64,000 bases of DNA, from contig SCQU01000023.1 of assembly GCA_004299555.1 (NCBI GenBank), forward strand, positions 62,001 to 126,000, given 5' to 3'. A model generated the notes under the pieces. That model saw only the letters and a program-made list of their open reading frames with translations, was not told the DNA's origin and made no database searches. This DNA comes from Rhodanobacteraceae bacterium. Its GTDB lineage: Bacteria > Pseudomonadota > Gammaproteobacteria > Xanthomonadales > Rhodanobacteraceae. Shown in pieces: positions 50,856 to 59,881 of the stretch. The translations under genes were made by a program, and so were the position numbers. Numbering within the stretch: the stretch's first letter is position 1; each line of letters starts with the position of its first letter.

Positions 50856-52229
50856 TCAGAACTTGTACTGCATCGAAAGGCCGAGCAGGTCACCCGAGTT
50901 GTCGAAGCTGCCCACCAAGTTGTCACCCGTCGCACTGGTGTCATTGACGTTGCCGTTGCCGACGAACAAATGCGTGTAGCCAAGGTTGAACGCCACGTTC
51001 GCACTGGGCGTGTAGCCCACGCCGAAGGAAATCCACTTGCGCGAGGCATCCGGGATGCGTGGATCGCGCGAGAAGCTGCGAGTCGGCGTCTGGTCATACG
51101 CGATGCCGCCACGCAACGTCCAGGTGTCGCTCAGCTTGTAGTCCATGCCGAGCGAACCGAACCAGGTGTCCTTCCAGCCGTAGTACTGGTCGATGTCGGG
51201 CTGGTAGGGGTTGGCGAAGTCGATGGCCAGACGGCTGAACGAACTCCAGCCGGTCCAGCTGACTTCAGCGCCCCACGAAACCGGGCCGAGCGTCTTGTGC
51301 CAGTAGCTGACGGACGCACTGGCGGGCGTTGCGAAGGCGCCGCTGGCGGCGCCATTCTGGAACACCGGTGGCGCGGTCGGTTGCGAAAGCACAAATTGCA
51401 CACTGGCGGGCACGGTGAAATACGCATGACCGTTGATGTGGTGGTTGATCTTGGCGTGATAGTCGAACGCCAGGGTGTCCTGTGCGGTCGGCTTCCATTC
51501 GGCGCCGATCTGCCAGCCCCACTTCCAGTTGTTGCCGCGTACGCGCGCCATGCCATCGGCCGATTGCGGCAGGAAGGTCGGCGCCAGGCCGAAGCCACCC
51601 GCAGCGACTGGCGTCGCCATGATGGTGCCGAAATTCACCGCATTGGACAGGTCGATGGTGGTCTTCTGCGCGATGACCGAAAACCCGAGGGAGAACGTCG
51701 GACTGACCGCCCAGGCCACCGAACCGGTGAAGTCCATCGACTTGACGCTGGACTTGACCGCCGTGTAGCGGCCCATCCAGTCGGCGTCGTATTGGGTCTT
51801 CAGGCCGTACGGGGCGTTGATGCCAAAGCCGAGGCGCCAGTTCTGCGCGATCGGCGCGATAAAACTGATCGCCGGCACGCCGTTGACGTCGCCGCCGTTG
51901 CCACCGTCGCCACCCGACAACGGCTGGCCGATCGCGTCGGTGCCACTGCCGTGGAACTGGGTGCTGACGTTGATCGCCGTCGCGTCGACCTGCACCGCGT
52001 AGGTATCGAAATCGACCATGGCCGCCGGATTGTTGATCGCGACCGAGGCGTCATTGCCCGCCGCCTCGCGTCCGGCGTAGGCACGGCCCATGGCCTGCAC
52101 CGTATCCTCACTGATCTGGAAGCCCGAAGCGGATGCGACCGGGCTCACCAACGCGCCGGCCACGGCCACACTCAACGCGGCCAGTACCAAGCCGGACAGT
52201 TTGGCCACAGAAATCGGTTGCTTGCTCAT
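50856..52229 (-). CDS. FadL/OmpP1/TodX family outer-membrane transporter
   Basis: This 457-residue beta-barrel protein takes up long-chain fatty acids or other hydrophobic compounds across the outer membrane. A signal peptide (residues 1-35, ending SPVASA) is followed by SGFQISEDTVQAMGRAYAG and NPAAM, the N-terminal plug motifs of the family (the NPA box). The rest is made of alternating strands and ends in the outer-membrane sorting signal LSMQYKF with terminal Phe. ATG 52229 has GGAG nine to twelve bases upstream. It has its own terminator and a promoter region with an operator-like inverted repeat. The substrate cannot be told. Confidence 0.92.
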   Translation of the reverse strand: MSKQPISVAKLSGLVLAALSVAVAGALVSPVASASGFQISEDTVQAMGRAYAGREAAGNDASVAINNPAAMVDFDTYAVQVDATAINVSTQFHGSGTDAIGQPLSGGDGGNGGDVNGVPAISFIAPIAQNWRLGFGINAPYGLKTQYDADWMGRYTAVKSSVKSMDFTGSVAWAVSPTFSLGFSVIAQKTTIDLSNAVNFGTIMATPVAAGGFGLAPTFLPQSADGMARVRGNNWKWGWQIGAEWKPTAQDTLAFDYHAKINHHINGHAYFTVPASVQFVLSQPTAPPVFQNGAASGAFATPASASVSYWHKTLGPVSWGAEVSWTGWSSFSRLAIDFANPYQPDIDQYYGWKDTWFGSLGMDYKLSDTWTLRGGIAYDQTPTRSFSRDPRIPDASRKWISFGVGYTPSANVAFNLGYTHLFVGNGNVNDTSATGDNLVGSFDNSGDLLGLSMQYKF

Positions 52230-52303
52230 CGGTGGATCTCCAGTCGAGTGGATTAACACGTTTGACCTGGCGTACCGGTACTTTGAGGCCCGCGGCGCCG
52301 TCG

Positions 52304-52321
52304 TTCATACGTTTGTATGAA
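52304..52321. promoter_or_regulatory. Operator-like inverted repeat upstream of the FadL-type gene
   Basis: TTCATACGTTTGTATGAA has seven-base arms around a four-base centre. It lies about 75 bases upstream of the porin ATG and just downstream of the predicted transcription start. Layout resembles sites of TetR-type lipid regulators such as PsrA, but the regulator here is unknown. Confidence 0.55.
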
Positions 52322-52334
52322 TTTTGTTATGGCG

Positions 52335-52363
52335 ACTATCGCACCCCGGCGCAGTCCGCGCAA
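52335..52363 (-). promoter_or_regulatory. Putative sigma-70 promoter of the FadL-type gene
   Basis: Minus-strand TTGCGC (52363-52358) and GATAGT (52340-52335) are 17 bases apart. Transcription would start near 52328 and run directly into the inverted repeat at 52321-52304. Confidence 0.4.
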
Positions 52364-52404
52364 GTACACCGAGCAACCGGCCGCACGCCCATCGACGTGC
52401 CGTG

Positions 52405-52435
52405 TTGTGGCCCGTACATGCACCTTTCCTATACT
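52405..52435 (+). promoter_or_regulatory. Putative promoter of the ankyrin-repeat gene
   Basis: A good -10 box TATACT (52430-52435) with TTGTGG (52405-52410) 19 bases upstream. The ATG at 52464 would follow a leader of about 20 bases. Confidence 0.45.
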
Positions 52436-52463
52436 CTGGGCCGTCTGTTGCCAGAATCCCGCC

Positions 52464-55400
52464 ATGCCCCACGCCAAGCCCCGTCGCCGACCACCCCTCG
52501 CGCACTCGCTGCCAGGTTTTCTGCCATCGCTGGCCGCGGTGTTCCTCGCGATCTGGATCCCGCAGCCCTGGGAGCGTTACTCGCTGCTGCTGTTGCTGAT
52601 CGCCGCCTCGTTGTCGATGGCGGCGGTATGCCACGCGATCGGCTTTGGCTGCGAGGCCAGCTTCACGCGCACCGCGTTGCGGCGCGGCGCGGCGCACCTG
52701 ATCGCGCTCGCGATCCACACCGCGGTGGTGTTCCTGCTGGTCGCGTGGCCCCTGCTCGCGCTGACACGGGCACCGACGCTCATGGCCACCCTGGGGCTGT
52801 GCCTTGCCCTGGTCATGGCGCTGGTGGTGCTGTGGCGGGTGTGGCCGGTGTTTGGGCTGGTGTTCGAGTGGGACGACGCCTTCCCCGCCGCTGAGCAGCA
52901 CTCCTGGATCACCGCCGCGCTCGCGCGCAGCACCACCTTTGCGCGCCACCTGACGCGCGGGCGCGACCTGTTCCTTACCCACTTCCTGCCGGCGGCCGTG
53001 GCCCAGCTGGCGATCGCGTTTGGCGCGTTGTCGCTCGCCGGCGTCGGCGCCAGTTTCCCGGACGAAATCCGTACCAGTGCCTTGTTCCTGTACGCGGTCG
53101 TGGTATTGCCCGTGTGCTCGCTGATCGTGGCCAACCGCACCTTGCGCGTGTTGTTCAGCACGCCCAGCCAGACCTTCTCGCCCCTGCCGCCCGGCCCGGC
53201 GGAACCCGAATCGGCCGCCGATGCCCCGACGGGCGCGCCGGTGGAATCCGCGCCGTCCGATTTGCCGCCGCCACCCGGCGCACCCACCCAGGCGGACCTT
53301 GACGCTGCCCTGCTCGACGCCGCGCGCAGCGGCAACATTGAAGCCGCACTGGCGTCGCTCGCCGCCGGCGCCAGCCCGGATGCCACGCCGCCACCGGGTG
53401 CCCGCGACCAGCGCTCGGCGCTGGTGCTTGCGGCCGAATTGACCGACAGCCACCTGCTGCGCGCACTGATCGGCAAGGGCGCCGACGTCAACCGCGCCCA
53501 TGCCGGCCTCACGCCATTGCTGGCGACCACGCGCGCGTGCCACGCGGGACGCCCGGAAATGGTCACCAGCCTGATCGCCAACGGCGCCGATCCGGCGCGC
53601 GCCGACGTCGACGGCAACACCCCGCTGCACCACGCCGCCCTGTGCGCCGAGCCCGCGGTCGCCGCCATCCTGATCGACGCCCAGGCGCCGCTGGAAGCCC
53701 GCAACCGCAACCAGGCGACGCCGCTCGCGGTCGCCGCCGCAGCCGCCAACTGGGCGGTACTGCGCTTCCTGGTCGAACGCGGCGCCTACGCCGACGCCGC
53801 GCTGCCGGCGGCGGCGGGCATTGCCGAGGACGATCCCACCGGCGTGCGCGTGCTGCTCAAGCACAAGGCCCACGTCAACGCCGTGGACGCACTGGGTGCC
53901 AGCGCCCTCCTGCACGCCGCGCGCGAAGGTCACGTTGAAATCGCGCGGGCGTTGCTGGAAGCCAACGCCGATGCCGCCCTGGCCGATCGTTATGGTACGA
54001 CGCCGTTGATGGAAGCCGCGCGCGCCGGCGCCACCGGCATCGTCGCGCTCCTCGCCCCAAGGCAACCCGGCGTCCACGCTGCCGACCAGCACGGCCGCAC
54101 CGCATTGACGCTGGCCTGCCAGTCGCCGCGCGCCAATGCCGACTGCGTACGCGCCCTGCTGGAACTTGGCGCGGACCCCGCCCGCAAGGGCGGCGATGGC
54201 CGCACCGCCGTCGACCAGGCGAGCGCCGCCGGCCGGTGGGACCTCGTGGCCCTTTTGGACCCTGCGGCCACCGTTCCGGCCAGCCACCTCAATGGCAAGC
54301 CCGGCAACGCCGAGGCCGATACCCCGCAGCACCTTCTCGATGCGCTGCGTTTTGGCCACTGGACCGTCGTCGCACGCTTCAGCGAGCCGGCGCGCACCTG
54401 GCCCACGGCCGAGCTGGCCTCGATCTACCTTGGCCTCGCCGAGCACGCGGACGCCGCGCCGCGCGCCTGGTTGCTGGAACACGGACTCGATGCCGAAGCC
54501 AAACTGGCCGACGGCACGCGCCTGTTCGATGCCCTGCTCGCGCGCCTGCCGCAGGCACTAGCCGCCGTAGGCCAACTGCTGGACGCCGGCGCGACTCCGG
54601 CCGGCGCGGGGCGCCTGGCCGCGGCGCTGGGCCGCCTGGGCCACGGCGAGGGCGAGGCCGCGCTGGCGCTGGCGCTGGTCGAACGCGGTGCAGACGCCTT
54701 CGGTGCGGACACGGGCGGCCGCGCGCCGCTGCACCACGCCTGCCGGCCGTCCCTGTTGCCGGTGCTGCGCGCGCTCCTGGCCCGCGGCGTCGACCCGAAC
54801 TGCCGCGACCACGCGGGCAATACGCCGCTCCACGTCACGCTCGAGGAGGACAGCGACGCCGCGCTGCCGCTCGTACGCGCATTGATCGCCGCCGGCGCCG
54901 ATCCCGAGGCCGCGGCCGCCAGCGGCGAAACCCCGCTCGGGCAGGCGGCCGCGCGCGGCGCCGACCAACTGGAATACTGGCTGCGCTGGAACGGCTGGCC
55001 GTTACCTGGACGGCCGCTACGCGGCAGCGACCTGCCAGCCGCCGCCGCCGACCCCGACGCCGTGGCCCGCCTGCTCGACCTTGGCCTGCCGGTCGACAGC
55101 CGCGACGAGCGCGGCGCCACCGCGCTGCTCCGCGCCAGCGGTGCGGGTGCGCTGGCCAGCGTGCAGCGGCTGCTGGTTGCCGGGGCCGATCCCAGGCTCA
55201 CCGTGGCGACGGGCGCGTCGCCGCTCTCGGCGGCGGTCAGCGCCCGTCAGCCCGACATCGTCCGCGCGCTCATCGCCGCCGGCGTCGCCATCGACCAGCG
55301 CCACGCGGACGACGTCACGGCCCTCATGATCGCTGCCGCACTCGGCTACCCCAACATGGCGGGTCTGCTGCGCGAGCTCGGCGCACGGGTGGACCTGGTG

Positions 55401-55889
55401 GACGCACGCGGCCATACCGCACTGCACGCGGCCGCGCGGTTCTGTTTCGACAGCCGCGACAGCCTGCGCTGCCGCCGCCTGCTCGACGCGCTGTTGCACG
55501 ACAATCCAACCTTGAACCTGGCCGACCAGACCGGCGCGACACCCCTGCTGGTACTGCTCGGCGTCCATACCAAGCCCGGCACCGACTGCGATGGCACGCA
55601 CCTTGGCGCGCTGCTGCCGGTACTGCTGAACGCCGGCGCCGACCTGGACCACGCCGACGAACACGGTGCGACGGCACTGCACGCCTGCGCCATGCACGCC
55701 AGCTTTGAATCCGCGCGCGCGCTGCTGCAGCGCGGCGCCAACCGCGAGGCGCGTGACTGCCTGCAGCGCACGCCCGCCGACGTCGCGCGGGTGCTCGGCT
55801 TCGTCGACCTCGCGCTCGAACTCACCCCCCGCCGCGGCGCGCCGCTCAGCGCGCCGGTGGTGACGCCGCTGATGACGCACCCGGATTAG
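52464..55889 (+). CDS. Giant membrane-anchored ankyrin-repeat protein
   Basis: This 1141-residue protein has about six membrane helices in the first 270 residues (including FLPSLAAVFLAIWI, LLLLLIAASLSMAAVCHAIGFG and LFLYAVVVLPVCSLIVANRTL). A Pro/Ala-rich linker follows (about 275-315), then about 800 residues of ankyrin repeats. Well-formed repeats include DGNTPLHHAAL, GASALLHAAREGHVEIARALLEANAD, YGTTPLMEAARAG, AGNTPLHVTLEE, RGHTALHAAARF and HGATALHACAMHAS. Ankyrin repeats bind other proteins, so a cytoplasmic scaffold at the membrane is likely. I know similar large genes beside kefC and prlC in xanthomonads but not their function. Its 3' end overlaps the convergent antiporter gene by 44 bases. 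Confidence 0.85.
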   Translation: MPHAKPRRRPPLAHSLPGFLPSLAAVFLAIWIPQPWERYSLLLLLIAASLSMAAVCHAIGFGCEASFTRTALRRGAAHLIALAIHTAVVFLLVAWPLLALTRAPTLMATLGLCLALVMALVVLWRVWPVFGLVFEWDDAFPAAEQHSWITAALARSTTFARHLTRGRDLFLTHFLPAAVAQLAIAFGALSLAGVGASFPDEIRTSALFLYAVVVLPVCSLIVANRTLRVLFSTPSQTFSPLPPGPAEPESAADAPTGAPVESAPSDLPPPPGAPTQADLDAALLDAARSGNIEAALASLAAGASPDATPPPGARDQRSALVLAAELTDSHLLRALIGKGADVNRAHAGLTPLLATTRACHAGRPEMVTSLIANGADPARADVDGNTPLHHAALCAEPAVAAILIDAQAPLEARNRNQATPLAVAAAAANWAVLRFLVERGAYADAALPAAAGIAEDDPTGVRVLLKHKAHVNAVDALGASALLHAAREGHVEIARALLEANADAALADRYGTTPLMEAARAGATGIVALLAPRQPGVHAADQHGRTALTLACQSPRANADCVRALLELGADPARKGGDGRTAVDQASAAGRWDLVALLDPAATVPASHLNGKPGNAEADTPQHLLDALRFGHWTVVARFSEPARTWPTAELASIYLGLAEHADAAPRAWLLEHGLDAEAKLADGTRLFDALLARLPQALAAVGQLLDAGATPAGAGRLAAALGRLGHGEGEAALALALVERGADAFGADTGGRAPLHHACRPSLLPVLRALLARGVDPNCRDHAGNTPLHVTLEEDSDAALPLVRALIAAGADPEAAAASGETPLGQAAARGADQLEYWLRWNGWPLPGRPLRGSDLPAAAADPDAVARLLDLGLPVDSRDERGATALLRASGAGALASVQRLLVAGADPRLTVATGASPLSAAVSARQPDIVRALIAAGVAIDQRHADDVTALMIAAALGYPNMAGLLRELGARVDLVDARGHTALHAAARFCFDSRDSLRCRRLLDALLHDNPTLNLADQTGATPLLVLLGVHTKPGTDCDGTHLGALLPVLLNAGADLDHADEHGATALHACAMHASFESARALLQRGANREARDCLQRTPADVARVLGFVDLALELTPRRGAPLSAPVVTPLMTHPD

Positions 55890-57684
55890 CCTTGGCGCGC
55901 TGCGCGTTGTCGGCCTCGAACAAGCCCTGCAGTTCCTCGTACGCCTCGCGCGTGGTCTGGCGCAACGCCACATCGTCGTCGTAGACCAGGTGCTGATCGC
56001 GCAACAGTTGTTCATCGTGGTGGCGAAACAGCTCCACGCTCGTGCGCGCGGCATCCGCACCCATGCCCAATGCCTGCAGCGTCAGCGCCCCCATCTTCAG
56101 GCTGGAGTAGAAGGTTTCGCGCACCACGTCATCGGGATCCGCGGTCAGGTCCATCAGGCGGAACGCATGCTGGCGGTTGCGCGCACGCGCAATGATCCGC
56201 AGGTTTGGAAACAAGCGCCGCACGATCCGTGCGGTGCGCACGCTGGTGGCCGGATCGTCGGTCGCCAGCACAAACACCTCTGCCTTGCCCGCCTGCGCCG
56301 CGCGCAGGATCTCCGCGCGCGCCGGGTCGCCGAAAAAGATGTTGGTACCGGCCAGCCGGCGCGACAGGTCCACCTGCTCGATGGATTGTTCCAGCGCCAC
56401 AAACGGAATCCCGCGCGCGTGCAGCAGGCGCCCGACGATCTGTCCGACCCGGCCAAACCCCGCGATCACGACGCGCGGTGTGCCGGCATCGATGGTGTCG
56501 TATTCGCGTTTGGCCGCCTTCGGCCGGGGTACCTTCGCCGCCGCCAGCACCAGCAGCGGCACCGCCGCCATCGCCAAGGTCACCACCAGCACCAGCAACT
56601 GGTGCTGCGTGCGCGTTAGCAGGCGGTGCTCGGCCGCGAGCTTGAAGACGACGAAGGCAAACTCGCCGCCGCCGGCGAGCAATGCGATCAGGCGCAAGCC
56701 ATCGCCGCGATCCATCCGTGAATTCAAGCGCCCCACCAGCGCCAGCGCCGGGATCTTGCATGCCAGCAGCAGCACGACCAGCCCGAGCACGCCCCACGGA
56801 TGGCGTTCCAGCAGGTGCAGGTTGACGCCCATCCCGACGGTGATGAAAAACAGCCCGAGCAGCAGGCCCTCGAACGGCGCGATGTTGGACTCAAGCTCGT
56901 GCCGGTATTCGGAGTCGGCCAGCAGCACGCCGGCGAGGAAGGTACCCAGCGCCATCGATACGCCGGCAAGCTGCATCAGCCACGCCGTGCCAACCACCAC
57001 CAGCAACGCGACCGCGGTCGAGACTTCGATCAATTGCGTCTTCGCCACCGCGCGAAATACCGGCTTCAACGCGTAACGGCCGCCGACGACCACCACCGCG
57101 ATCACGCCCGCCACCCGCAACGCATCCAACCACGACGGCATGCTCGCCACCTGCAAGCCGTGGTGCCGGGACAACAGCGGGATGGCGGCAATCAACGGGA
57201 TCGCCACCAGGTCCTGGAACAGCAGGATCGCAAACGCCTGCCGGCCGTAGCTGCCCTGCAGCTCTCGCCGCTCGGCGAGGATCTGCAGGCCAAACGCGGT
57301 AGAGGAAAACGCCAGCCCCAGCCCCACCACGCTTGCGGTCACGGGCGCGAGGTGAAAACCGAACACCGCGATCAGCGCCAGGATCAGCGCCGAGCCAAGC
57401 ACCTGCACCGCACCCGCGCCAAACACCGCGCGCCGCATCACCCACAGGCGCTGCGGCGACAGCTCAAGGCCGATCACGAACAGCAACAGCGCCACGCCGA
57501 GTTCGGATACACCGGCGATCGCGTCGGTGTTGCGGATCCACTCGAGGCCATAGGGACCGATCACGGCCCCGGCAGCAAGGTAGCCAAACACGGAGCCGAG
57601 TTTCAGCCGGCGCGACAGCGGCACCGCGATCACCACCGCGACCAGAAACACCAGTACCGACGCCAGCCAGGAATGCGTTTGCAC
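55846..57684 (-). CDS. CPA2 family cation:proton antiporter (KefB/KefC type)
   Basis: This 612-residue inner-membrane protein has about twelve to thirteen helices (residues 5-380) with the Na/H-exchanger fold; LLLFVIGLELSPQRLW and GLAFSSTAFGLQIL, FLLFQDL-like AILLFQDLVAIPLIA are characteristic. A cytoplasmic RCK/TrkA-N domain (about 405-520) begins with VVIAGFGRVGQIVGRLL and binds a nucleotide. KefB/KefC proteins let out potassium when glutathione adducts form, and the family also holds other K+/H+ exchangers; the exact gating ligand is not clear. No KefF/KefG ancillary subunit gene is adjacent. The tail after the RCK domain is unusually long and ends in a Ser/Ala/Pro-rich stretch. Confidence 0.9.
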   Translation of the reverse strand: MQTHSWLASVLVFLVAVVIAVPLSRRLKLGSVFGYLAAGAVIGPYGLEWIRNTDAIAGVSELGVALLLFVIGLELSPQRLWVMRRAVFGAGAVQVLGSALILALIAVFGFHLAPVTASVVGLGLAFSSTAFGLQILAERRELQGSYGRQAFAILLFQDLVAIPLIAAIPLLSRHHGLQVASMPSWLDALRVAGVIAVVVVGGRYALKPVFRAVAKTQLIEVSTAVALLVVVGTAWLMQLAGVSMALGTFLAGVLLADSEYRHELESNIAPFEGLLLGLFFITVGMGVNLHLLERHPWGVLGLVVLLLACKIPALALVGRLNSRMDRGDGLRLIALLAGGGEFAFVVFKLAAEHRLLTRTQHQLLVLVVTLAMAAVPLLVLAAAKVPRPKAAKREYDTIDAGTPRVVIAGFGRVGQIVGRLLHARGIPFVALEQSIEQVDLSRRLAGTNIFFGDPARAEILRAAQAGKAEVFVLATDDPATSVRTARIVRRLFPNLRIIARARNRQHAFRLMDLTADPDDVVRETFYSSLKMGALTLQALGMGADAARTSVELFRHHDEQLLRDQHLVYDDDVALRQTTREAYEELQGLFEADNAQRAKANPGASSAASPPAR

Positions 57685-57753
57685 GGATCCGCCTTCAGTG
57701 CACCCGCGGCGGATTATGGCAGCGCGGATGCCGGCCCGTGCCCCGCGCGCGCA

Positions 57754-59814
57754 CTACGCCAGGCCGTAGGCGCGCAGCAATGCATCCGGCCGCGGAGCGC
57801 GGCCGCGAAACGCGATGAAACTCTCGAGCGCCGGCCGGCTCGCGCCGACGGCGAGGAACTCATCGCGAAAACGCGCCCCGGTCGCGGCGTCGATGACACC
57901 CCCGCGGTCATGGGCATGTTCCTCGAACGCGCTGAACACGTCGGCGGACAGCACCTCGGCCCACAGGTAGCTGTAGTAACCCGCCCCGTAGCCGCCGGCG
58001 AAGATGTGCGTGAAGGCATGCGCAAACCGTTGCCACGCGGGCGGGTGCAGCACGGCGGCCTCGCGCCGCGCGGCTTCCAGGGTTTCCAGCACCCGCGCAC
58101 CGCGCGCCGGGTCGTAATTGGCGTGCAGCAGGAAATCGAACAAGCCGAATTCAAGCTGCCGGCACAGGAACATCCCGGCGTGGAAATGGCGCGCGGCGAG
58201 CAGCTTTGCAAACAACGGGTCGGGCAGTTTTGCGCCCGTCGACCAGTGCCTGGCAAACAAATCCAGCGCCTGCCGGTTCCAGCAAAAGTTTTCCATGAAC
58301 TGGCTTGGCAGTTCCACCGCGTCCCACTCGACGCCGTCGATGCCGCCGATGGACGGCAGGTCGATCCGGGTCAGCATGTGGTGCAGGCCGTGGCCGAACT
58401 CGTGAAAGATCGTCTGCACGTCGTCGTGGGTGAGGAGCGACGGATGCCCATCCGCGGGCGGCGCAAAGTTGCAGGTCAGGAACGCAACCGGCAACTGCAG
58501 CGTATCGCCGTCGCGAAAGCGCGCGCGGCATACATCCATCCACGCACCGCCACGCTTGCCGGGACGCGCATACAGATCCAGGTACACCCCCGCAAACGGC
58601 TGATCATTGGCATCCCGCAACTCGCAGTACTGCACGTCCGGATGCCACACGTCCACGGGTTCGCGCGCGGGGGCAACCGTGATGCCGTAGAGCTTGCCGG
58701 CCAGCGTGAACAGGCCCCGCAACACCGCGGGCAGCGGGAAGTAGGCTTTCAGCTGTTCCTCGTCGAGGTCATAGCGCTGCCGCCGCAACTTCTCCGATGC
58801 GTAGGCAATGTCCCACGCCTCGAGCGTTTCCAGCCCCAGGTCACTACGCGCAAACGCGCGCAACTCATCGAGCTCGCGCTGGGCCACGGGCTTGGCGCGC
58901 GCGCTGAGATCGCGCAGGAAAGCCAGCACCTCGGCCGCGGACGTGGCCATCTTGGTCGCCAGCGATTCCTCCGCCGCGTTGGCGAAGCCCAGCAACTGCG
59001 CCGCTTCGTGGCGCAACGCGAGGATCTTGTCCATGCGTCCGGTGTTGTCGAACTTGCCGGCATTCGGGCCCTGGTCGGACGCGCGGGTCTGGTAGGCCCA
59101 ATACACCCGCTCGCGCAAGGGCCGCGCATCGGCGTAGGTGAGTACCGCCTGCACCGCGGGCTGTTGCAGCGTGACCAGCCAGCCATCGAGATGGTGCGCC
59201 ACCGCATACTCGCGCAACACCGCGCGCCCCGAGGGCGGAATGCCGGCAAGGTCGCGCGCGTCCTCGATGTGCTGGTGCCACGCATCGGTCGCGTCCAGCA
59301 CGGCGTTTGAAAACGCGCTGGTGAGCCTGGCCAGCTCGTTGGCAATTTCGCGAAAGCGCGTGCGCGCGGGCTCCTCCAGCGCGACCCCGGACAGCTCGAA
59401 ATCGCGCAGCGCGTGCTCGACCAGCGCGCGTTCCGGGCGCGCCCGCCCCGCGAACCCGGGCGCCTGAGCCACCGCCCGCACCGCGGCGTACAACTCGCGG
59501 TTCTGGCCGAGCGCGCTGCCAAAATCCGTGATCTTTTCCTCGGCCGCGTCAAACGCCGCGCGCAGCTCGGGGCTGTCGGCCACCGCGTGCAGGTGCGCGA
59601 CCGGCGCCCAGGCGCGGCTCAAGCGCTGGTCGAGCCGCTCCTGACTGAGCATTACGTGTGCAAAATCGCGTGCCGCGCCCGCCGCGGTCAAGGCGTCGAT
59701 TGCGGCCTGATAGTCGGCCAGGATCACGTCGATTGCGGGCACGACGTCAGCCGCGTGGATGGCCGAGAAGGCCGGCAGGGCGGCATCGCTGAGCAGGGGG
59801 TTGACGGTCGGCAT
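57754..59814 (-). CDS. prlC: Oligopeptidase A (M3 family zinc metallopeptidase)
   Basis: PrlC degrades peptides of moderate length in the cytoplasm, including cleaved signal peptides. The 686-residue product is about the length of the E. coli enzyme (680). The zinc site is the standard HEFGHGLHH in the stretch TIFHEFGHGLHHML, with the third ligand Glu about 28 residues later in the EWDAVELPSQFMENF region, also a family signature. YLDLYARPGKRGGAW is typical of M3A peptidases. No signal peptide is seen. The ATG at 59814 (GGAG nine bases upstream) gives the normal start; it is divergent from the patatin gene, 67 bases away. Confidence 0.96.
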   Translation of the reverse strand: MPTVNPLLSDAALPAFSAIHAADVVPAIDVILADYQAAIDALTAAGAARDFAHVMLSQERLDQRLSRAWAPVAHLHAVADSPELRAAFDAAEEKITDFGSALGQNRELYAAVRAVAQAPGFAGRARPERALVEHALRDFELSGVALEEPARTRFREIANELARLTSAFSNAVLDATDAWHQHIEDARDLAGIPPSGRAVLREYAVAHHLDGWLVTLQQPAVQAVLTYADARPLRERVYWAYQTRASDQGPNAGKFDNTGRMDKILALRHEAAQLLGFANAAEESLATKMATSAAEVLAFLRDLSARAKPVAQRELDELRAFARSDLGLETLEAWDIAYASEKLRRQRYDLDEEQLKAYFPLPAVLRGLFTLAGKLYGITVAPAREPVDVWHPDVQYCELRDANDQPFAGVYLDLYARPGKRGGAWMDVCRARFRDGDTLQLPVAFLTCNFAPPADGHPSLLTHDDVQTIFHEFGHGLHHMLTRIDLPSIGGIDGVEWDAVELPSQFMENFCWNRQALDLFARHWSTGAKLPDPLFAKLLAARHFHAGMFLCRQLEFGLFDFLLHANYDPARGARVLETLEAARREAAVLHPPAWQRFAHAFTHIFAGGYGAGYYSYLWAEVLSADVFSAFEEHAHDRGGVIDAATGARFRDEFLAVGASRPALESFIAFRGRAPRPDALLRAYGLA

Positions 59815-59845
59815 CACGCGCTCCAGGGGATTTGACAGCGTGGCG

Positions 59846-59873
59846 TTGCCGCAGGCCAAAATCAAGCTAGGAT
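59846..59873 (+). promoter_or_regulatory. Putative promoter of the cNMP/patatin gene, leaderless type
   Basis: TTGCCG (59846-59851) and TAGGAT (59868-59873) are 16 bases apart. The ATG at 59882 begins eight bases after the -10 box, so the transcript may start at or within one or two bases of the start codon. Confidence 0.45.
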
Positions 59874-59881
59874 CGCTCGAC

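Noticed and set aside
52272-52281. Ten-base palindrome GTACCGGTAC upstream of the FadL-type gene
   Set aside because: Short palindromes of this type are expected by chance in GC-rich DNA, and it has no clear relation to a promoter box.
59832-59837. Perfect TTGACA before the cNMP/patatin gene
   Set aside because: No -10 box lies at 16-18 bases from it; TTGCCG with TAGGAT is the better pair, so TTGACA was not used.
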